Assembly (NCBI GenBank): GCA_963678705.1 | Contig: OY783204.1 | Span: 11,108,759-11,172,758, forward strand | Reading direction: 5' to 3' | From: Panorpa germanica | Lineage: Eukaryota > Arthropoda > Insecta > Mecoptera > Panorpidae | Length of the DNA stretch: 64,000 nt | Part shown: positions 61,403-64,000 of the stretch, piece after piece | How positions within the stretch are numbered: the first letter of the stretch is position 1 | How the letters are laid out: every line of letters begins with the position of its first letter | The notes under the pieces: generated by a model | Told to the model about the DNA's origin: nothing | Database searches by the model: none | What the model saw: only the letters and a program-made list of their open reading frames with translations | Program-made: the position numbers and the translations under genes

Positions 61403-63890
61403 GTGTACATTTTTTTTCATTTAAAGTTCTTAAACAATTTTCATAATCTTCAAAAGAAATATGGTTTTTTACTACACTTGTCTTTATTCCTTTTATTTTT
61501 TTTATAATATCATTATTATTAACTTTTATTGTATACATTTTCGATCTTAGTCCTATAAAGTGAGTCATAATTTTACTGTTATTTTCATCCTTCATTAAAC
61601 CTAATACCTTTTTATTTACACGGGGAATATTATATTGATTGTTTTCTTTATAATCACTTGTATCAAACTTACTTATATCGCGTTTTATAGTTTCATAAAT
61701 ATCTGATGTGATAATTTCATATATAATAACTCAATATATAATAACTTTAAATTATTATTAAAAAATTCTTTTTGCATATAATTATAATGAAAATCATACA
61801 TTACTGTTTTAGATAAATCTAATATTGAAAAGCCAACATATATAGGTTTATTAAATGTAATATTAGGTTTTAAAAGTTCAATAGCCACAACATTTTTATT
61901 AAAAATTGTTCGGCTATGAAAATTAGGTCGTGCTATTAAACTTTTTACTCCATAACGACCACCTTATTTTGTTTTTAATTTTATATCACGATGTTTTCTA
62001 ACATTTTCCATTGTCTTACCAAATACACTATTATTCATTAATTTATACAAGTTTTTTTCAAAATCATTGGTAGCCATTTTTCTTTTTTCTGTATTTAAAT
62101 CGATATAGTTTTCTAGCCACGGTGATTGACTAAATTTTGAAACTCGATGTATTTTTGACACTTGCATTCCTAAATGTATACATTGCTTTAAATTACTATA
62201 ATGAATTATATATTTCTCCTTATCATATAAAGTAGTTAAAAGTTTTTTATGTTTACTTCCCGGTGGAATACAATGCTCAGGACAAAGCGGTAAATCTTTA
62301 TGGAGATTATGTAAACTTTTAGGATAAGTTAAATTAACTTCTAAAATGTAACCAGTATTGCTAGTTTCTGACAAATTGCATATAGTATTACTTATTTCCA
62401 ATATTTCTTGGTTGTTCAACCATTTAAAATTTCCATATGGTAGGAATTGAGACATTGCATGACCGTATAAGTTATTAACATCGAAATACATTAGATATTT
62501 AGAAGGTAATTCAGGTTTATACTTTTCATTCATGTATTTGTTATTGGCCTCTGCATATCTGTTTGAACATTGACTTATACCACCTCTGATACCCTTCTCT
62601 ATAAATAGCCACATATTTATATCAGTAAACAATTTAAGTTTAATTTTTGTTATTTTTAACATAGAATCCCAAGATAACCCTGGGGCAGAAACATAATGCA
62701 CTGGATCTAATTTATACGTGTCTAAACAATTATCTCGAAAATTTATAAATATGTCACAAAGTAATAACACATCGGTTTTTAAGTACAAATCTGAATATTC
62801 ACCAAGTGTTTTGATATGAAATGTATTCCATATGTCTTGTGCATGTTTGTAATCTGTATCTGATAAGTAACTCTCATTTAATAAATTAAAAAAAATATTC
62901 TGAGGTGGTAAAGCTGTCTCATTTAACTTTTCCCAGGAATTTATATAATCATAAGGAAATACACCTTTTTTACTTAACAAAGTAAATTCTTCATTGCTTA
63001 AATTGTTAAATTCTGATTTTAAATTTTTTAGTTTATTATTTGGTAAATAAGATGCTAAATTACTTAAAGAACTAGCCATAAATCGATATGAATCAATAAA
63101 TCTTAATGAAATATTAGTTCCATACACATATTTCGTAAATGAAATATATTTTTCTATATTAATTGGTAGAACAGAGGTTCTTCCACTTATTCCGGTTTGC
63201 TAAATCAATTATTATAAAATGTGAATCATAAGATGATAAATTGTGAAAAATTATTGGAATCACATAACTTTCATTATAATTTAAATTACATTCATTATGA
63301 GCTGGTCCTCTATAACTTCCTGTTAAATGACAATGATCTCGAACACGGTCTTGTTGCAACGGTTTTTCACATATATGACAATTTATTGCATTAAAATATT
63401 CCATCTTTTGTTGAGCCGTCAATGTTTTCATTGGTAATACATTTTTTATTATATCCTCAACATTATAAGCAATCTCTTTTAATTCATTTACAAACCACTG
63501 AACGCAATCTTTACCACGATAACTATTATAATAAGATTTAGAGTCATCATATGAATATTTTACATAATATCCAACGCTATGTGCAATATGTGTTTGATAT
63601 ACCCCCTTGGTTTCAATATTTGTCACATTACTATCCAATATACTTTCAAAGTCTGCATAAATAACACATGCATTTCTAATTTTTCTCTTAAAGTTTTTAA
63701 ACTCAAGTATATTAGAATTTTCATCTGGCATTATCGGTTTAACTGGTCTCAGTCCTAATCCAACACAGTCTTGTAAATGTTCCTTAAACTTGCACTCATA
63801 TCTAAAGAAATGTAAACATGGATCACATATAAATTTTTTATGATTTGCTTTTGAAAGTTGATTACTAACAAGTCTTGATAAATTCTTTAT
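61396..63890 (-). pseudogene. Family B DNA polymerase, Maverick/Polinton-like, broken
   Basis: Reads right to left. An N-terminal zinc-finger-like C-D-P-C...H...C (about 63835-63770); ExoI Y-A-D-F-E-S (about 63659-63642); an endonuclease VII-like zinc motif C-H-I-C...D-H-C-H-L-T-G...H-N-E-C-N (about 63380-63285); ExoII F-H-N-L-S-S-Y-D; ExoIII Y-L-K-T-D (about 62785-62771); R-G-G-I-S; polymerase motif A D-V-N-N-L-Y-G (about 62482-62462); and motif [12 protein letters not shown] (about 62044-62012). The order and the wide A-B gap fit protein-primed DNA_pol_B_2 enzymes. Breaks: a frameshift near 63180, an in-frame TAA at 61964-61966, and loss of frame at about 61725-61742 where the motif C aspartates should be. 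The C-terminus is cut at the satellite junction. Confidence 0.88.
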
Positions 63891-64000
63891 CTAACAAAAA
63901 TGAAATTTTATTTAATTGTCACATTCCTCATTATTACTTTCAACAACATCTTCTTCATCCTCTTCTTCTTCTTCTTCTTCATCTTCTACTTCATAATCAC
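63891..64000 (-). pseudogene. Acidic N-terminal stretch upstream of the polymerase
   Basis: Minus-strand frame with D-Y-E-V-E-D, a run of Glu, then D-E-E-D-V-V-E-S, ending at TAA 63912-63914. It is in the same frame as the polymerase, with a second stop at 63891-63893. It may be a decayed acidic N-terminus of that gene or the tail of another. The run is encoded by a GAA repeat (TTC on the + strand, about 63949-63988) and is cut off by the window end. Confidence 0.45.

Noticed and set aside
61341-61595. 84-codon minus-strand ORF as a separate gene
   Set aside because: It is the tail of the broken polymerase running across the junction into satellite sequence.
63949-63988. GAA/TTC microsatellite as an independent repeat of interest
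   Set aside because: It is short and is more simply explained as codons for an acidic stretch in frame with the polymerase.

Overview
The window is almost entirely repetitive DNA from an AT-rich eukaryotic genome, most likely an arthropod and probably an insect. No intact host gene is visible. The reasons for this placement are: a satellite whose monomer carries a relic of an R1-clade non-LTR reverse transcriptase (R1 elements are best known from arthropods); a Ty1/copia element with the internal initiator-tRNA-Met primer site typical of insect copia; and a Maverick/Polinton-like family B DNA polymerase. The species cannot be told from the sequence.

Layout. (1) 1-48432 and 52954-61395 are one head-to-tail satellite array of about 51 monomers. 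Most monomers are 1180-1208 bp and a few are shortened to 377-1026 bp. Each full monomer has about 555 bp of R1-type reverse-transcriptase relic on the + strand and about 630 bp of AT-rich spacer. The spacer has conserved landmarks: a CGCGT/ACGCG dyad, a TATATAAAAG box, a GTAAGT site and a 20-bp dyad around GTTCATGAAC. Phased on the conserved ATG inside the RT relic, the array resolves into two higher-order repeat families. Family I is a tetramer of about 4268 bp (1187+715+1185+1182) filling 13684-27675, with 2368-bp dimers on its flanks. Family II is built from monomer types here called X, P, Q, R, S and T, at 1067-7035 and 33438-48432. (2) 48433-52953 is a copia retrotransposon inserted in one monomer. 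It has near-identical LTRs of 190 and 188 bp and a 5-bp target duplication, but its gag-pol reading frame is broken many times. (3) To the right of copia the satellite is more diverged, with scrambled and truncated monomers, and it stops at about 61395. (4) 61396-63890 (- strand) is a broken DNA polymerase B gene of the protein-primed Maverick/Polinton-like type, followed by an acidic GAA-coded stretch at the window edge.

The parts do not form a pathway. They record a history: an R1 fragment joined to AT-rich DNA, amplified into a satellite, reshaped by unequal exchange into higher-order repeats, and then invaded by copia near the boundary between homogenised and degenerate satellite. The best candidates for something undescribed are the R1-derived higher-order satellite itself and its two conserved dyad sites. 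I found no CRISPR array, rRNA, tRNA or telomeric TTAGG array. All similarity statements are read by eye; no alignment or database search was run.
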